DNA from: Deltaproteobacteria bacterium
GTDB taxonomy: Bacteria > Myxococcota_A > UBA796 > SXON01
Direction of reading: 5' to 3'
DNA: 50,916 nt
Assembly: GCA_014191855.1 (NCBI GenBank)
Contig: BJHF01000046.1
Span: 1 to 50,916, forward strand
Shown: positions 32,109 through 41,095 of the stretch, piece by piece
How the letters are laid out: every line of letters starts with the position of its first letter
Position numbering within the stretch: position 1 is the stretch's first letter
Notes under the pieces: model-generated
The model's input: the letters and a program-made list of their open reading frames with translations, nothing else
Databases searched by the model: none
Told to the model about the DNA's origin: nothing
Position numbers and translations under genes: made by a program

Positions 32109-32675
32109 TCACCCTTCCTTCAGCAGCAAGTCCAGGTACGCCTCCAGCTCCCCCGGCGTCTTCGGGTCGGGGTACGCGCGGATCACCGCGTGTTTGTCCA
32201 CCAGCAGAAAGCGGCTTCCATGCAGGATGGTCTCTGGCTGGGTGTCGGTCGCCGGCGCCTTCTCCATCAAGAGCTTGAACCCATCCACCACCACGGTTCG
32301 CATCGTGGCGGTATCCCCGGTGAGGAACCGCCACGTCGGGTGCTTCGCGCCGAAACGAGCGGCGTAGTCCGTGAGCTTCGCAGGCGTGTCCGTCTGCGGA
32401 TCCACGCTGAACGACACGAACTGCACGACCTCCTGCGCTTCGTACTTGCCCGCCACCGAGGCCATGCGCGCGCTCAGAGTCGGGCAGATGTCTGGGCAGC
32501 TCGTGAACATGAAGTCGGCGAGCCAAACATGATCGGCAAACGATGCCAGACTCACGGGCGAGGCCGTTTGATCCACGAGGGCGAAGTCGGGGACGGTGCC
32601 GAAGTTGTCGAGCTTGAGAGCAGGAGCCTCCGGGGCGGAGGTCGAGGAGCAGGCGAGGGCGAAGAGGAGCGTCAT
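32109..32675 (-). CDS. SCO1/SenC-type copper-chaperone lipoprotein
   Basis: A 188-aa lipoprotein of the thioredoxin fold. MTLLFALAC is a lipobox with Cys9. The copper-binding CPDIC pair is C60 and C64 in FTSCPDICPT, and His152 in TILHGSRFLLVD is the third ligand. SCO1 proteins deliver copper to the CuA site of cytochrome c oxidase or act as thiol-redox proteins. No oxidase genes lie nearby. The ATG at 32675 overlaps the upstream TPR gene by four bases. Confidence 0.93.
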   Translation of the reverse strand: MTLLFALACSSTSAPEAPALKLDNFGTVPDFALVDQTASPVSLASFADHVWLADFMFTSCPDICPTLSARMASVAGKYEAQEVVQFVSFSVDPQTDTPAKLTDYAARFGAKHPTWRFLTGDTATMRTVVVDGFKLLMEKAPATDTQPETILHGSRFLLVDKHAVIRAYPDPKTPGELEAYLDLLLKEG

Positions 32676-33889
32676 GGGAGATTTGCGAGGGCCTTTTTTG
32701 CGGCGGCGTTCTGGGAGGTGGCCACTGCGGCGGCGTAAGCGGCCTTGGCGTCGGCCGTGCGCTCCTGGCGCGCGTACAACAAGCCGAGCCGATACCACGC
32801 CTGGCCGCGGTAGTCGGGCGTGACCTCCGGGTAGCCGATGTAGGTCTTGAAGGCGGCCTCCGCGTCCTCAAACTTCTCCTGCCGCCCGTACACCACCCCG
32901 AGGTGGTAGTGCGCACGCTGGTTGTCGGGCGCGGTGCGGAGCACCTCCTGGTACATGTGCACCGCGTCGTCGTAGCGGCGCATGCTGGTGAGCACGCGGC
33001 CCGCCGTCATGTTGTTGATCACGTTGTCCGGGAATTTCTTTCGACCGTACATCGTCCGTGCCAGGGCGTTTCGAAGGTCCCGCTCCTCGATGTAGGCGTA
33101 CGTGAGGCCGAGCGTGGCGGCCGGCCCCATGAACACCGCCTCCTTCTCCACCCGCTTCATGAGCAGCTTCCCGGCCTCGCGGTCGTCGTCGCCGTCGGGG
33201 AGCAGCGGCGAGGCGCGGGCGATGACCGTGCGCCAGTAGAGGAACATGCCATCCCCCAGCTCGGCGTCGACAAAATCGGGGGCTGCTTCCTTGCACTTCG
33301 ACACGGCGCTGACCGCATCCAGACCGTGGCTGAGGGCGGACAGGAACTCGCCGTGGCGCATCTGGTGGATGCCCTCGAGGCCCGACATCCCGGCCTGGAG
33401 GAAGAACTCGATCGCTTCGTTCCCGGGGGCCCGCTGCCCGGCGGCGATCTGCACCATCGCGGCCGTGTGGGCGGCGCGGTACTGCCGCTCGTACCGAAAA
33501 TCGAAATTCTCGAACATCAACCCTTGGTAGATCACCGCGAGGCCGCTCGGGCCGATGCCGGTGGTCGGGTACTCCACCGTGAGCTTATCCAGCTCACCCT
33601 TGGCTTCCTTGTACTTCCGGGCGTAGATGAGATCGATCGCCTTGCGGCACCGATCGGCGAACGCAACGTCGATGTGCAACACCTCGGCGGCTTTGAGCGA
33701 AAGCGGCGAGTAAGCGAGGTTCTCACCTCCTTCCGACACCACCTCCGGCGCGTCGACCGGTACATCCTGCTTCTCAGGGCCCTGGTTCCCCGAGATGGTG
33801 TTCTCATGCAGATCGTCCTCGTCGTCCCCCGCCCAGGACCTCGGGAGCCAGATCGGGAGCCACAGGCCGAGCAGCGCGACGACGATCAC
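32672..33889 (-). CDS. Exported TPR protein
   Basis: A 405-aa protein with an N-terminal hydrophobic segment (MIVVALLGLWLPIWLPRSWA) likely acting as signal or anchor, then an acidic region and TPR repeats (for example AHYHLGVVYGRQEKFEDAEAAFKTYIG and AWYRLGLLYARQERTADAKAAYAAA). No catalytic motif. The GTG start at 33889 overlaps the glutathione synthetase stop (GTGA), and the stop overlaps the SCO1-like start. The three genes form one operon. Confidence 0.75.
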   Translation of the reverse strand: MIVVALLGLWLPIWLPRSWAGDDEDDLHENTISGNQGPEKQDVPVDAPEVVSEGGENLAYSPLSLKAAEVLHIDVAFADRCRKAIDLIYARKYKEAKGELDKLTVEYPTTGIGPSGLAVIYQGLMFENFDFRYERQYRAAHTAAMVQIAAGQRAPGNEAIEFFLQAGMSGLEGIHQMRHGEFLSALSHGLDAVSAVSKCKEAAPDFVDAELGDGMFLYWRTVIARASPLLPDGDDDREAGKLLMKRVEKEAVFMGPAATLGLTYAYIEERDLRNALARTMYGRKKFPDNVINNMTAGRVLTSMRRYDDAVHMYQEVLRTAPDNQRAHYHLGVVYGRQEKFEDAEAAFKTYIGYPEVTPDYRGQAWYRLGLLYARQERTADAKAAYAAAVATSQNAAAKKALANLP

Positions 33890-34824
33890 GCGCGCGCCTC
33901 GTAGCGGGCCACGGCGGCGTCGAGGAGGCGCTCCTCCAGCTTCACCCCATCGAAGCGGTTGATCTGGTGGATCCCGGTGGGGCTGGTGACGTTGATCTCC
34001 GTCAGCCAGCCGCCGATGACATCGATCCCCACGAACAACAGGCCTTCGGCGCGCAGGATCGGTCCGATGCGGGCGCAGATCTCCCGCTCCCGCTCCGTGA
34101 GGGTAGTGGCGTGCGCCGTGGCGCCCACATGGAGGTTGCCGCGGTGATCGGCGGCCCCGGGGACACGAAGCACGGCGCCCGCCGGCTCGCCGTCAATCAG
34201 GATGATCCGCTTGTCTCCGGCCACAATTTCGGGGAGGTAGCGCTGCGCGAGGATGTAGCCGCGGCCCTGATCGGTGAGGACCTCGATCATCGAGCGAAGG
34301 TTGGGATCGCCGGCGCGGGAAACCAGCACGCCCCGGCCCCCGTTGCCGTCCCAGGGCTTGAGCACCACCCGGTCGGGTAGGGACTGCGCAAAGGCGAGGA
34401 TGCGATTGAGATCCCGGGAGATGAGCGTCGGCGGCGTGAGATCGGTGAACGCGGCCGCGAACAGCTTCTCGTTGCGGGAGCGGATGCCCGCGGGCTCGTT
34501 GAGCACGAGGGTGGACTTCGGGACAAGATCCAGGAGGTACGTGGTGAAGATGTAGGTCATGTCGAAGGGCGGATCTTTCCGCATCCACACGAACTGAAAC
34601 TCGGCGAGCGAGACTTCCGCCCACTCCAAGCGGTCGAAACCCGCCTCCGTGGTCACCACCCGTTGGGCGCGCGCGAAGGCCCGCCCGGCCTGGCCCCACA
34701 TGTCGTTGGGGTGGCACCACCACACATCCCAGCCTCGCGTCGTGCTCGCGCACATGAGGGCAAACGTGGAGTCGCCCGTGAGATCGAGCGTGTCGAGCGG
34801 ATCCATCACGAACAATGAGCGCAT
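33886..34824 (-). CDS. gshB: Glutathione synthetase (prokaryotic type)
   Basis: A 312-aa ATP-grasp ligase that joins gamma-glutamylcysteine and glycine. Recognised by WMRKDPPFDMTYI, LNEPAGIRSRNEKLFA, RVVLKPWDGNGGRGV, ILAQRYLPEI, GDKRIILIDGEPAGAVLRVP and LTEINVTSPTGIHQIN, all characteristic of GshB. Length is normal. It is first in the operon with the TPR and SCO1-like genes, suggesting a shared redox or copper theme (inference). No gshA is in the window. Confidence 0.95.
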   Translation of the reverse strand: MRSLFVMDPLDTLDLTGDSTFALMCASTTRGWDVWWCHPNDMWGQAGRAFARAQRVVTTEAGFDRLEWAEVSLAEFQFVWMRKDPPFDMTYIFTTYLLDLVPKSTLVLNEPAGIRSRNEKLFAAAFTDLTPPTLISRDLNRILAFAQSLPDRVVLKPWDGNGGRGVLVSRAGDPNLRSMIEVLTDQGRGYILAQRYLPEIVAGDKRIILIDGEPAGAVLRVPGAADHRGNLHVGATAHATTLTEREREICARIGPILRAEGLLFVGIDVIGGWLTEINVTSPTGIHQINRFDGVKLEERLLDAAVARYEARA

Positions 34825-34833
34825 CTTCTCCTC

Positions 34834-36126
34834 CTACTTTCCGACGCAGAAGCGCGCGAACAGCCGGTCGAGCACCGCCTCGCGAACCGCCGATCCGTCC
34901 ACTTCCGACAGTGACTCAAGCGCAGCATAGAGCAATTCCACGCTCACCGCCGGTCCGGCGGTGCCCAGCGCGGAGGCCGCCTCCTCCACCTGCACCGCCA
35001 CCTGGGCGAACGACGCGGCCTGGCGGGCACTCGTAAGGATCAAGGATGAATTTCCAGGAGTCTCGCCGCCCAGCGCGGCCACGATGGCGGCACGCAGCTC
35101 GGGCAGGCCAGCACCGGTGCGCGAGGAAACCGCGACGCCCGACGTCTCGACAACGTTCGGCGGGGAGACATCCGCCATCGTGCGCACGACGAGGGCGCCC
35201 GCCTCCTGGCCTGGAGCTTCCGCGCCCGGGGGCACGCAGCGAAGCACCAGGTCCGCCGCGGCCCGCTCCGCGGCGGCGTGCGCGACGCCCGTGGCCTCCA
35301 CCACGTCCTCCGTTTCGCGCTCACCGGCCGTATCGACCAGCACGATCCGCATCGACTCGAGCTGCAGCGGCGCCTCGACCGCGTCCCGCGTCGTCCCCGG
35401 CGCGGCCGAGACGATCGCCCGCTCGCGGCCGAGGAGCGCGTTGAACAAGCTCGACTTTCCGGCGTTCACCGGGCCCGACAGCACCACCCGCGCGCCCTCC
35501 ACCGCCACGCGCCCCGCGCGAACGCTCCCCGCGGCCGCCGCCGCGCGTGCCGCCTGCGCGCGCATCCGCCCAGCGATGGTACCATCGGCCTCAAAGAGCA
35601 GGTCCTCCCCTGGGTAATCGAGGATCGCCTCCAGCTCCGCAGCGAGGTCGGTGAGCGCCGCCCGGAGCGACGCCACCTCCTCGGCCACGCGCCCATCCAT
35701 CCCCGCCCGCGCCAGATCGAGCCCCCGCCGAGAGGTGGCCTCGATCGTGGCGATCACGGCCTCGGCCCGGGTGAGATCGAGGCGGCCGTTCAGGAACGCA
35801 CGCCGCGTGAACTCGCCGGGACGCGCCAGGCGCACGCCCAGCGCGCGCAAAAGCCGTTCGACGAGCAGAGGGTTCCCGTGGCCGGAGAGCTCCACCACAT
35901 CCTCGCCGGTGTAGCTGCGCGGCCCGGGGAACCAAGTCACCACGCCGTCATCGAAGGTTCCGTCGCGATCGCGAAAGCGTCGATAACTCGCGACGCGCGG
36001 CGCACCGCAGCGGCCCGCGACTCGCTCCGCGGCCGCGCGCGCCTCCGGCCCGCTTACACGCACCACCGCCAACGCCGCGTGACCCCAAGCGGTCGCGCAG
36101 GCGCAGATCGTGTCGGCGTCGTTCAC
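34834..36126 (-). CDS. mnmE: tRNA uridine-34 modification GTPase MnmE
   Basis: A 430-aa GTPase that with MnmG installs 5-carboxymethylaminomethyl groups on wobble uridine. The N-terminal tetrahydrofolate domain, helical domain and G domain are all present. GPVNAGKSS (G1), DTAGERE (G3) and SSRTGAGLPEL (G5) are clear, and the protein ends FCVGK with the catalytic CxGK. The G4 motif, normally NKxD, reads RTMAD, so Asn and Lys are replaced while Asp is kept. The start is a GTG 13 bp after jag. The order mnmE-jag-yidC-yidD-rnpA-rpmH is the standard one beside the origin. Confidence 0.95.
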   Translation of the reverse strand: MNDADTICACATAWGHAALAVVRVSGPEARAAAERVAGRCGAPRVASYRRFRDRDGTFDDGVVTWFPGPRSYTGEDVVELSGHGNPLLVERLLRALGVRLARPGEFTRRAFLNGRLDLTRAEAVIATIEATSRRGLDLARAGMDGRVAEEVASLRAALTDLAAELEAILDYPGEDLLFEADGTIAGRMRAQAARAAAAAGSVRAGRVAVEGARVVLSGPVNAGKSSLFNALLGRERAIVSAAPGTTRDAVEAPLQLESMRIVLVDTAGERETEDVVEATGVAHAAAERAAADLVLRCVPPGAEAPGQEAGALVVRTMADVSPPNVVETSGVAVSSRTGAGLPELRAAIVAALGGETPGNSSLILTSARQAASFAQVAVQVEEAASALGTAGPAVSVELLYAALESLSEVDGSAVREAVLDRLFARFCVGK

Positions 36127-36139
36127 GCGAGGCCCGGCG

Positions 36140-37084
36140 TTACCCTTCGGAGTTCGGCCCGCCCTGCGGCACGTAGATCTCGACGCGCCGCTCTGCGCCT
36201 TCGCCGACCGAACGCGAGGCCACGCCCGCGATCTCGGCCACCTCAAGGTGCACGAGGCGCCGGTCGAAGCTGTTGAGCTCGCGGCGGATCACCTCGGGCT
36301 CACCCGTTTCGGCCACCTTCTCCGCCAGCTTGCGGGCGAGGCTCTTGAGCGCCTCGCCGTCGTTGCGGCGCGGGCGATCGCCGCGGTCGCCACCCATGCG
36401 CGGGCCGCGATCGTCGCGCATGCGATCGTCGCGACGCGGACCGCGGTCGTCACGCCCACCGCGATCATCGCGGCGCGGACCACGCTCGTCGCGGCCGCCG
36501 CGGTCATCGCGGCGCGGGCCGCGCCCGTCGTCATCGGGGCGCGCCACGTCGATCCGAACGCCGCCGCTCGGAAAGGTCGCGGCGAGCGTGCGGCCGAGGA
36601 GGTGCTCGATGGCGCGCAGCGTGGTGCCCTGCCGGCCCACGAGGTGGCGCGCGCCCTCCTTGGCGTCCACGAACACAACCACGGTGTCGCCGTTCATGCT
36701 GGCCGAAACGACGGCTTCGCGGCCCATCGCCTCGAGGAGGCCCTTCATCCAGGCCTCCGCGGCGACCGCGGCCTCGTGGCCCTCCGAGCTGCCGCGGGGG
36801 GCGGCCGCTTCACGCGCAGGCTCACGCCATGGCGCAGGCGCCTCACGGCGGGGGGCCGGGGCCTCGCGACGCGGAGCCGCCACCGGCTCCGGCGCGCCGC
36901 CAACGCGCTCCCAGGCGAAGATCTTCACGGTAGAAGCACCGGAGCTGCCAGAGGCCTTGAAGTGGGCAAGGTCGAGCTTGTGCTCAACGGCGCCTACGCT
37001 CACGCCGAGCTGGGCAGCCGCCGCTTCACGGGCGGCGAGGAGAGTGCGCCCTTCGGCGACGACATGATTTTCAGGTAGGGACAT
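36140..37084 (-). CDS. jag: Jag/KhpB RNA-binding protein with an Arg-Asp-rich insert
   Basis: A 314-aa RNA-binding protein with a Jag N-terminal domain (1-62), a KH domain (about 105-165, LVGRQGTTL in the GxxG loop) and an R3H domain at the end (RRLVHLEV). Between KH and R3H lies a disordered stretch of about 60 residues made of repeats of the type RGPRRDDRGGRDD, and an Ala/Pro/Arg-rich region precedes the KH. Both inserts are unusual for Jag. The ATG at 37084 has GGAG six bases upstream and overlaps the yidC end by 14 bp. Confidence 0.92.
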   Translation of the reverse strand: MSLPENHVVAEGRTLLAAREAAAAQLGVSVGAVEHKLDLAHFKASGSSGASTVKIFAWERVGGAPEPVAAPRREAPAPRREAPAPWREPAREAAAPRGSSEGHEAAVAAEAWMKGLLEAMGREAVVSASMNGDTVVVFVDAKEGARHLVGRQGTTLRAIEHLLGRTLAATFPSGGVRIDVARPDDDGRGPRRDDRGGRDERGPRRDDRGGRDDRGPRRDDRMRDDRGPRMGGDRGDRPRRNDGEALKSLARKLAEKVAETGEPEVIRRELNSFDRRLVHLEVAEIAGVASRSVGEGAERRVEIYVPQGGPNSEG

Positions 37085-38771
37085 TGGCGTCTCCATCGAG
37101 GATGACGGGGGGAATCGAACGGGTGTTGTACCACTGCTGGGCGACCGCGAGCACGGTGTTGAGCGAGTAGTACAACGAGAGACCGGCCGGAGCCGAGAAC
37201 ATCATGAGGCCGAACACCAGCGGCATGAGCTTCATCATCTTCGCCTGGGTGGGGTCCATCCCCGCCATCGGCGGCATCATGAGCTGCTGGACGTACATGC
37301 CGGCCACGACGAACGCGCCGAGGAAGCCGTACGGATCCTGCGAGCTCAGGTCGTGGAGGTAGAAGAAGCGGGCGTGAAACAACTGCGGTTCGTACGCCAG
37401 GGCGGTGAAGAGGGCGAAGAACACCGGCATCTGGATGAGCATCGGGAAGCAGCCGCCGAGCGGGTTCACCCCGTACTTACCGAAGAGGGCCATTTGCTCC
37501 CGGTTCAGCGTTTCCTTGTCGTCGGCGTACTTCTCCTGTAGCTCCTTGATCTTCGGCTGCAACGCCGACATCCGCCGCCCGGATACCACCGCGGACCGGG
37601 TGAGGGGGTAGGTGACCACCCGCACGAGCAAGGTGAGCGCGAGGATGGAGTAGCCCCAGTTGCCGATGCGGTCCTGAATCACGCCGAGGGTGATCAGGAG
37701 GAACTTCGCGAACAGCGCGAACATGCCGAGGCTCGTGGACTCGTCGAGCCCATGGCCCACGGGTTCGAGTTTCTTGAGATCCTTTTGCCCGGCGTAGACC
37801 GTGAACTTCGCCTCGATCGGCTTGCCGGGAGCCAGCGAGGATTCCGGCAAGGTGAGGAAGCCCCCCACGCGCTCGGCATCCACGCGCGCCCATTGGAGCA
37901 GCCCGGCCGTCGTCGGGTCCGCTGGCGCGATGGCCACGAGGTAGAACCGGTCGGCGAAGCCGAACCAATTGACCTCCCCCTTTCCGGGCCAAAACCAGGA
38001 GAACCACCGATGTTTGCCATCGAGCTTCGTGGGCTCCTGGAGGTGCGTGGGCGCGGGCAGCGATTCGAGATCTCCATCCACAACCGCAGTGAGCACGGTG
38101 TTGATGGAGGATCGCCCTGATACATCCGTCAGAATGTCCGCGGCGCCGACCCAGAATGGCCCGAGCAGGGGACGATCCGCCTCGAAGCGCACGGAAACAT
38201 CCCAGGTTTCCGGCGTTGCGCCCTTCTTGATGGTGCGCACGACCTTGAAGCCATCGGAGGTGGTGCGCTCTTGCACGAGCGGGTCCACGGAGGTGACCGC
38301 CCAGGTGCCTCCAAGCACAAATGCACCCCGACCGGCGACGAGCAGCTCGCCGTTCGACATCAGGTCGAGCTCCCCTGCGACGTCGCGGTACGGAACCCAG
38401 GCCTCTTCGGTGCCCCCCGTCACCCGGTCGTACGCCCAATCCCACCAGCTCAGCACCACCGTCGCGGAGGGAACGCCGGTCATGCGCACCGACCGAACGG
38501 CGCCGCAATCGCTGACTTCAAGCGTGCTGGTCGCCGACGCAATCGTCGTCTTCGAGTTCGTACACGCTGCTTCCGAAACGACGGCCACAGGAGCACCCGC
38601 AGCACCCGCCGGCGTACCCTCGAGCGCGCGCTGGGCCGCCGCCACCTCCGCGGCGGCCTCGGCGACCGTCGGCTCCGGGGGAGGAGGGGCAAAAAACAAC
38701 TGCCAGAGCCACAAGAGCCCCAGGCTGAGCACGACCGCCGTAAGCAGGCGACGTTCACTCGGATCTTTCAC
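37071..38771 (-). CDS. yidC: Membrane protein insertase YidC
   Basis: A 566-aa Gram-negative-type YidC. It has an N-terminal membrane segment (LLTAVVLSLGLLWLWQLFF), a large periplasmic beta-domain (about 90-330), and the conserved C-terminal membrane domain with GNWGYSILALTLLVRVVTYPLT, the catalytic-groove Arg in this stretch, and CFPMLIQMPVFFALF. It inserts and folds inner-membrane proteins alone or with SecYEG. The GTG at 38771 overlaps the yidD stop (GTGA). Confidence 0.97.
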   Translation of the reverse strand: MKDPSERRLLTAVVLSLGLLWLWQLFFAPPPPEPTVAEAAAEVAAAQRALEGTPAGAAGAPVAVVSEAACTNSKTTIASATSTLEVSDCGAVRSVRMTGVPSATVVLSWWDWAYDRVTGGTEEAWVPYRDVAGELDLMSNGELLVAGRGAFVLGGTWAVTSVDPLVQERTTSDGFKVVRTIKKGATPETWDVSVRFEADRPLLGPFWVGAADILTDVSGRSSINTVLTAVVDGDLESLPAPTHLQEPTKLDGKHRWFSWFWPGKGEVNWFGFADRFYLVAIAPADPTTAGLLQWARVDAERVGGFLTLPESSLAPGKPIEAKFTVYAGQKDLKKLEPVGHGLDESTSLGMFALFAKFLLITLGVIQDRIGNWGYSILALTLLVRVVTYPLTRSAVVSGRRMSALQPKIKELQEKYADDKETLNREQMALFGKYGVNPLGGCFPMLIQMPVFFALFTALAYEPQLFHARFFYLHDLSSQDPYGFLGAFVVAGMYVQQLMMPPMAGMDPTQAKMMKLMPLVFGLMMFSAPAGLSLYYSLNTVLAVAQQWYNTRSIPPVILDGDANVPT

Positions 38772-39001
38772 GCGCGCTCCTTCGGTTCCGGCAACGGCAC
38801 CGGGTCGAAGCCGCCCGCGTTGAGGGGGTGGCACCGGCAGATGCGCTTCATGCCCAACCATCCGCCGTGCACGGGACCCCACGCCTCGATGGCCTCCGCG
38901 GTGTACCGGCTACACGACGGGTAGAACCGGCACACGGGCGGCATGAAGCGCGAAACCACGCGCTGCCAGCCTCGGATCATCGTGAGCAAGAACCAGGTCA
39001 T
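38768..39001 (-). CDS. yidD: Membrane protein insertion efficiency factor YidD
   Basis: A 77-aa protein with the family Cys-rich signature CRFYPSCSRYTAEAIEAWGPVHGG and CRCHPLNAGGFDPVP. It assists YidC-dependent insertion. The ATG at 39001 overlaps the rnpA stop (ATGA); the longer upstream form lacks similarity. Confidence 0.96.
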   Translation of the reverse strand: MTWFLLTMIRGWQRVVSRFMPPVCRFYPSCSRYTAEAIEAWGPVHGGWLGMKRICRCHPLNAGGFDPVPLPEPKERA

Positions 39002-39342
39002 CGGTGAAACCGGGAAAGGAGCGAGCCGAGCTCGGCGCACAGCACCACGAAACCCGCTTCCGCCGCGGCAGGCTGAGCAATAATCACCGCATCGACGTTC
39101 GGGGGAACCCTCGAGGCGGCGGCCCGCACCGCCTCCCGCAACCAGCGCTTCACGCGGTTGCGAACGACGGCGTTGCCCACCTTGCGGCTGACTGCGAAGC
39201 CCACCCGAGCGCCGGATTCATCGCTGGGCGCGAGCACCACCACGAGGTGGCGACCACGCTGACGACGTCCCAGGCTCTGCGCCCGCGCGAAGTCCGCCGA
39301 GCGCTTCAGGCGCGCAGGCTGCTCAGTCGCGCTTCGAGGCAA
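38998..39342 (-). CDS. rnpA: Ribonuclease P protein component
   Basis: A 114-aa basic protein that assists RNase P RNA in 5'-processing of tRNA precursors. The signature RNR motif is [17 protein letters not shown]. The start is a TTG at 39342. An in-frame TGA lies two codons upstream, so this is nearly the only start that keeps the conserved N-terminal segment [17 protein letters not shown]. The first 20 bp overlap the end of rpmH in another frame. Confidence 0.93.
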   Translation of the reverse strand: MPRSATEQPARLKRSADFARAQSLGRRQRGRHLVVVLAPSDESGARVGFAVSRKVGNAVVRNRVKRWLREAVRAAASRVPPNVDAVIIAQPAAAEAGFVVLCAELGSLLSRFHR

Positions 39343-39478
39343 CGGTCACGACGAGGCGCGCGCGCCCCTTCGTGCGGCGACGACGAAGGACGTTGCGGCC
39401 GGCGGCCGTGGCCATGCGGGCACGAAAGCCGTGGGTGCGCTTGCGGCGCTTGTTGTGAGGCTGGAAGGTACGCTTCAT
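39323..39478 (-). CDS. rpmH: Ribosomal protein bL34
   Basis: A 51-aa basic protein starting [20 protein letters not shown] and ending VTVASKRD, matching bL34 of the 50S subunit, with a short C-terminal extension relative to the usual 44-46 residues. It was found by reading the strand directly, as it is shorter than the other genes here. It overlaps rnpA by 20 bp and heads the leftward operon from the origin. Confidence 0.97.
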   Translation of the reverse strand: MKRTFQPHNKRRKRTHGFRARMATAAGRNVLRRRRTKGRARLVVTVASKRD

Positions 39479-39781
39479 GTTCGACTCCGAATCGAGCCCG
39501 CGCGGCTAACCTGTCCTGCGCCCTTCGCCAACCGCGCGCCACCGGCGCGGGCCACGTTTGCTCCGCCGGGAAGTCGATCGTGATCCTGCGTTTTTGGGAA
39601 AAACGGGCGACCACCGTTTCAAGATCGCACGCCCAGCTCCCTCGGCGGGGGCGTTGATCGATCTTTCGCCTTGAAAGCGATCCGATCCGTGGGGTAGACC
39701 TCCGGCGGCAGACGGCGAGCAGCGGATGGCACGGGGCACGTGCCCATCCGGGTCCGTACCTATTGCGCCGAGGCAGAACGG
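39479..39781. promoter_or_regulatory. Divergent rpmH-dnaA control region
   Basis: About 300 bp that must hold promoters for both rpmH (leftward) and dnaA (rightward). A short AT-rich hairpin CGTTTTT-GGG-AAAAACG is at 39589-39605 and stands out against the GC-rich background. No DnaA-box-like sequence was found here, so the origin is more likely downstream of dnaA. GAGG precedes the chosen dnaA start by eight bases. No clear -10/-35 pair was seen for either gene. Confidence 0.5.
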
Positions 39782-41095
39782 ATGGATGAAGAATGGTCGG
39801 TGTTCTGCGCCGCTTTGGAGCGCAAGATCGGCGGACAACATATGGATATCTGGATCCGCTCGGGCGCGATCCGTGCGGAGTCGATTGAGCTCGGCCGGGT
39901 GCGTATTCGGGCGGAGAACCGGGTTACGTTCGAGTGGATCCGGGACAATCTGTTCGTAGACATCCGGGCCGCGTGGGATGAGGTGCAGGCGCGGCCGGTC
40001 GTCGTCGACATCACCTGGGACGGAGCGCCGGCGGAGGCGGAGGCCGTCGTACACACCCGGCAGCGCCGCGGCCCGAGCCACCTCGAGCGCAACATGACGT
40101 TCGAGAACTTCGTCGTGGGTAAGTGCAACGACTTCGCCCACGGTGTGGCGAACGCCGTGGCCGATGCTCCCGGCGCTGCCTACAACCCGCTGTTCATCTA
40201 TGGGAGCACCGGCCTCGGCAAAACCCACCTGATGCACGCCATCGGCAACCGCGTTGAGCGCCGCCTCGGCGGCGGCGTGCTCTACCTCACGGGGCAGCAG
40301 TTCTTCGACTCGATGGTCTCGGCCTTCCAGAACCGCAACATCGAGGCTTTCCGCGAACGCTTCCGCACCGAAGTGGAGCTGTTGCTTCTCGACGACATCC
40401 AGGTCATCGCGGGCAGGGATCGCACGGAGGAGGAGCTCTTCTACGTGTTTGAGATGATGCTCGCCGCCAAGAAGCAGATCGTCTTCGCGGCCGATCAGCC
40501 GCCCCAGGAGATTGGCCGGCTCGAGCCGCGTCTGCGCACCCGCTTCTCGCAGGGTCTGCTCGCCGACGTTCAGCCGCCGGATGTGGAAACCATGATGGCG
40601 ATCCTCGCGACGAAAGCGCAGGCGATCCGCCTGGATCTCCCGTCAGACGTGCAGTACGCCATCGCGCAGCGGGTGCGGAGCAGCGTACGCGAAGCCGAGG
40701 GCGTGCTCAACCGCCTCGCGGCGATGCACGCGTTCTACGGTCGGCCGATCACGATGGCCTTCGTTCAGGAGCGCTTGAGCGACGTACTGCCGCCGGAGGC
40801 ACCTCCCCCCTCGCCCGACCTGATCATCCAGCGGGTCGCCGAGCACTACCACATCCGCCCGAGCGACATCCGAGGAGACCGCCGGCCCGCCAACATCGCG
40901 CACCCTCGGCAACTGGCGATGTACCTCTGCCGCACCGTCGCCCGCCTCTCGTTTCCAGAGATCGGTCGGGCCTTTGAACGGGACAATTCCACGGTGCAGT
41001 ACGCCTGCAAGAAGGTCGTCACGGACATGAAGAAGGAGCCCAACCTGCGCGCGGAGGTGGAGCTCCTGGAGAAGATCGTGCGAGGCGGCACGTGA
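39782..41095 (+). CDS. dnaA: Chromosomal replication initiator DnaA
   Basis: A 437-aa initiator. Domain I starts MDEEWSVFCAALERKIGG. The AAA+ domain III has GSTGLGKTH (Walker A), LLLLDDIQ (Walker B), and arginine-finger region RLEPRLRTRFSQG. Domain IV carries the DNA-binding helix LSFPEIGRAFERDNSTVQYACKKV. Where most DnaA proteins read RDHTTV, this one reads RDNSTV, so two residues that contact the DnaA box in E. coli are changed. The ATG at 39782 is preferred over GTG 39740 because of its GAGG site and the usual domain I start. Confidence 0.95.
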   Translation: MDEEWSVFCAALERKIGGQHMDIWIRSGAIRAESIELGRVRIRAENRVTFEWIRDNLFVDIRAAWDEVQARPVVVDITWDGAPAEAEAVVHTRQRRGPSHLERNMTFENFVVGKCNDFAHGVANAVADAPGAAYNPLFIYGSTGLGKTHLMHAIGNRVERRLGGGVLYLTGQQFFDSMVSAFQNRNIEAFRERFRTEVELLLLDDIQVIAGRDRTEEELFYVFEMMLAAKKQIVFAADQPPQEIGRLEPRLRTRFSQGLLADVQPPDVETMMAILATKAQAIRLDLPSDVQYAIAQRVRSSVREAEGVLNRLAAMHAFYGRPITMAFVQERLSDVLPPEAPPPSPDLIIQRVAEHYHIRPSDIRGDRRPANIAHPRQLAMYLCRTVARLSFPEIGRAFERDNSTVQYACKKVVTDMKKEPNLRAEVELLEKIVRGGT

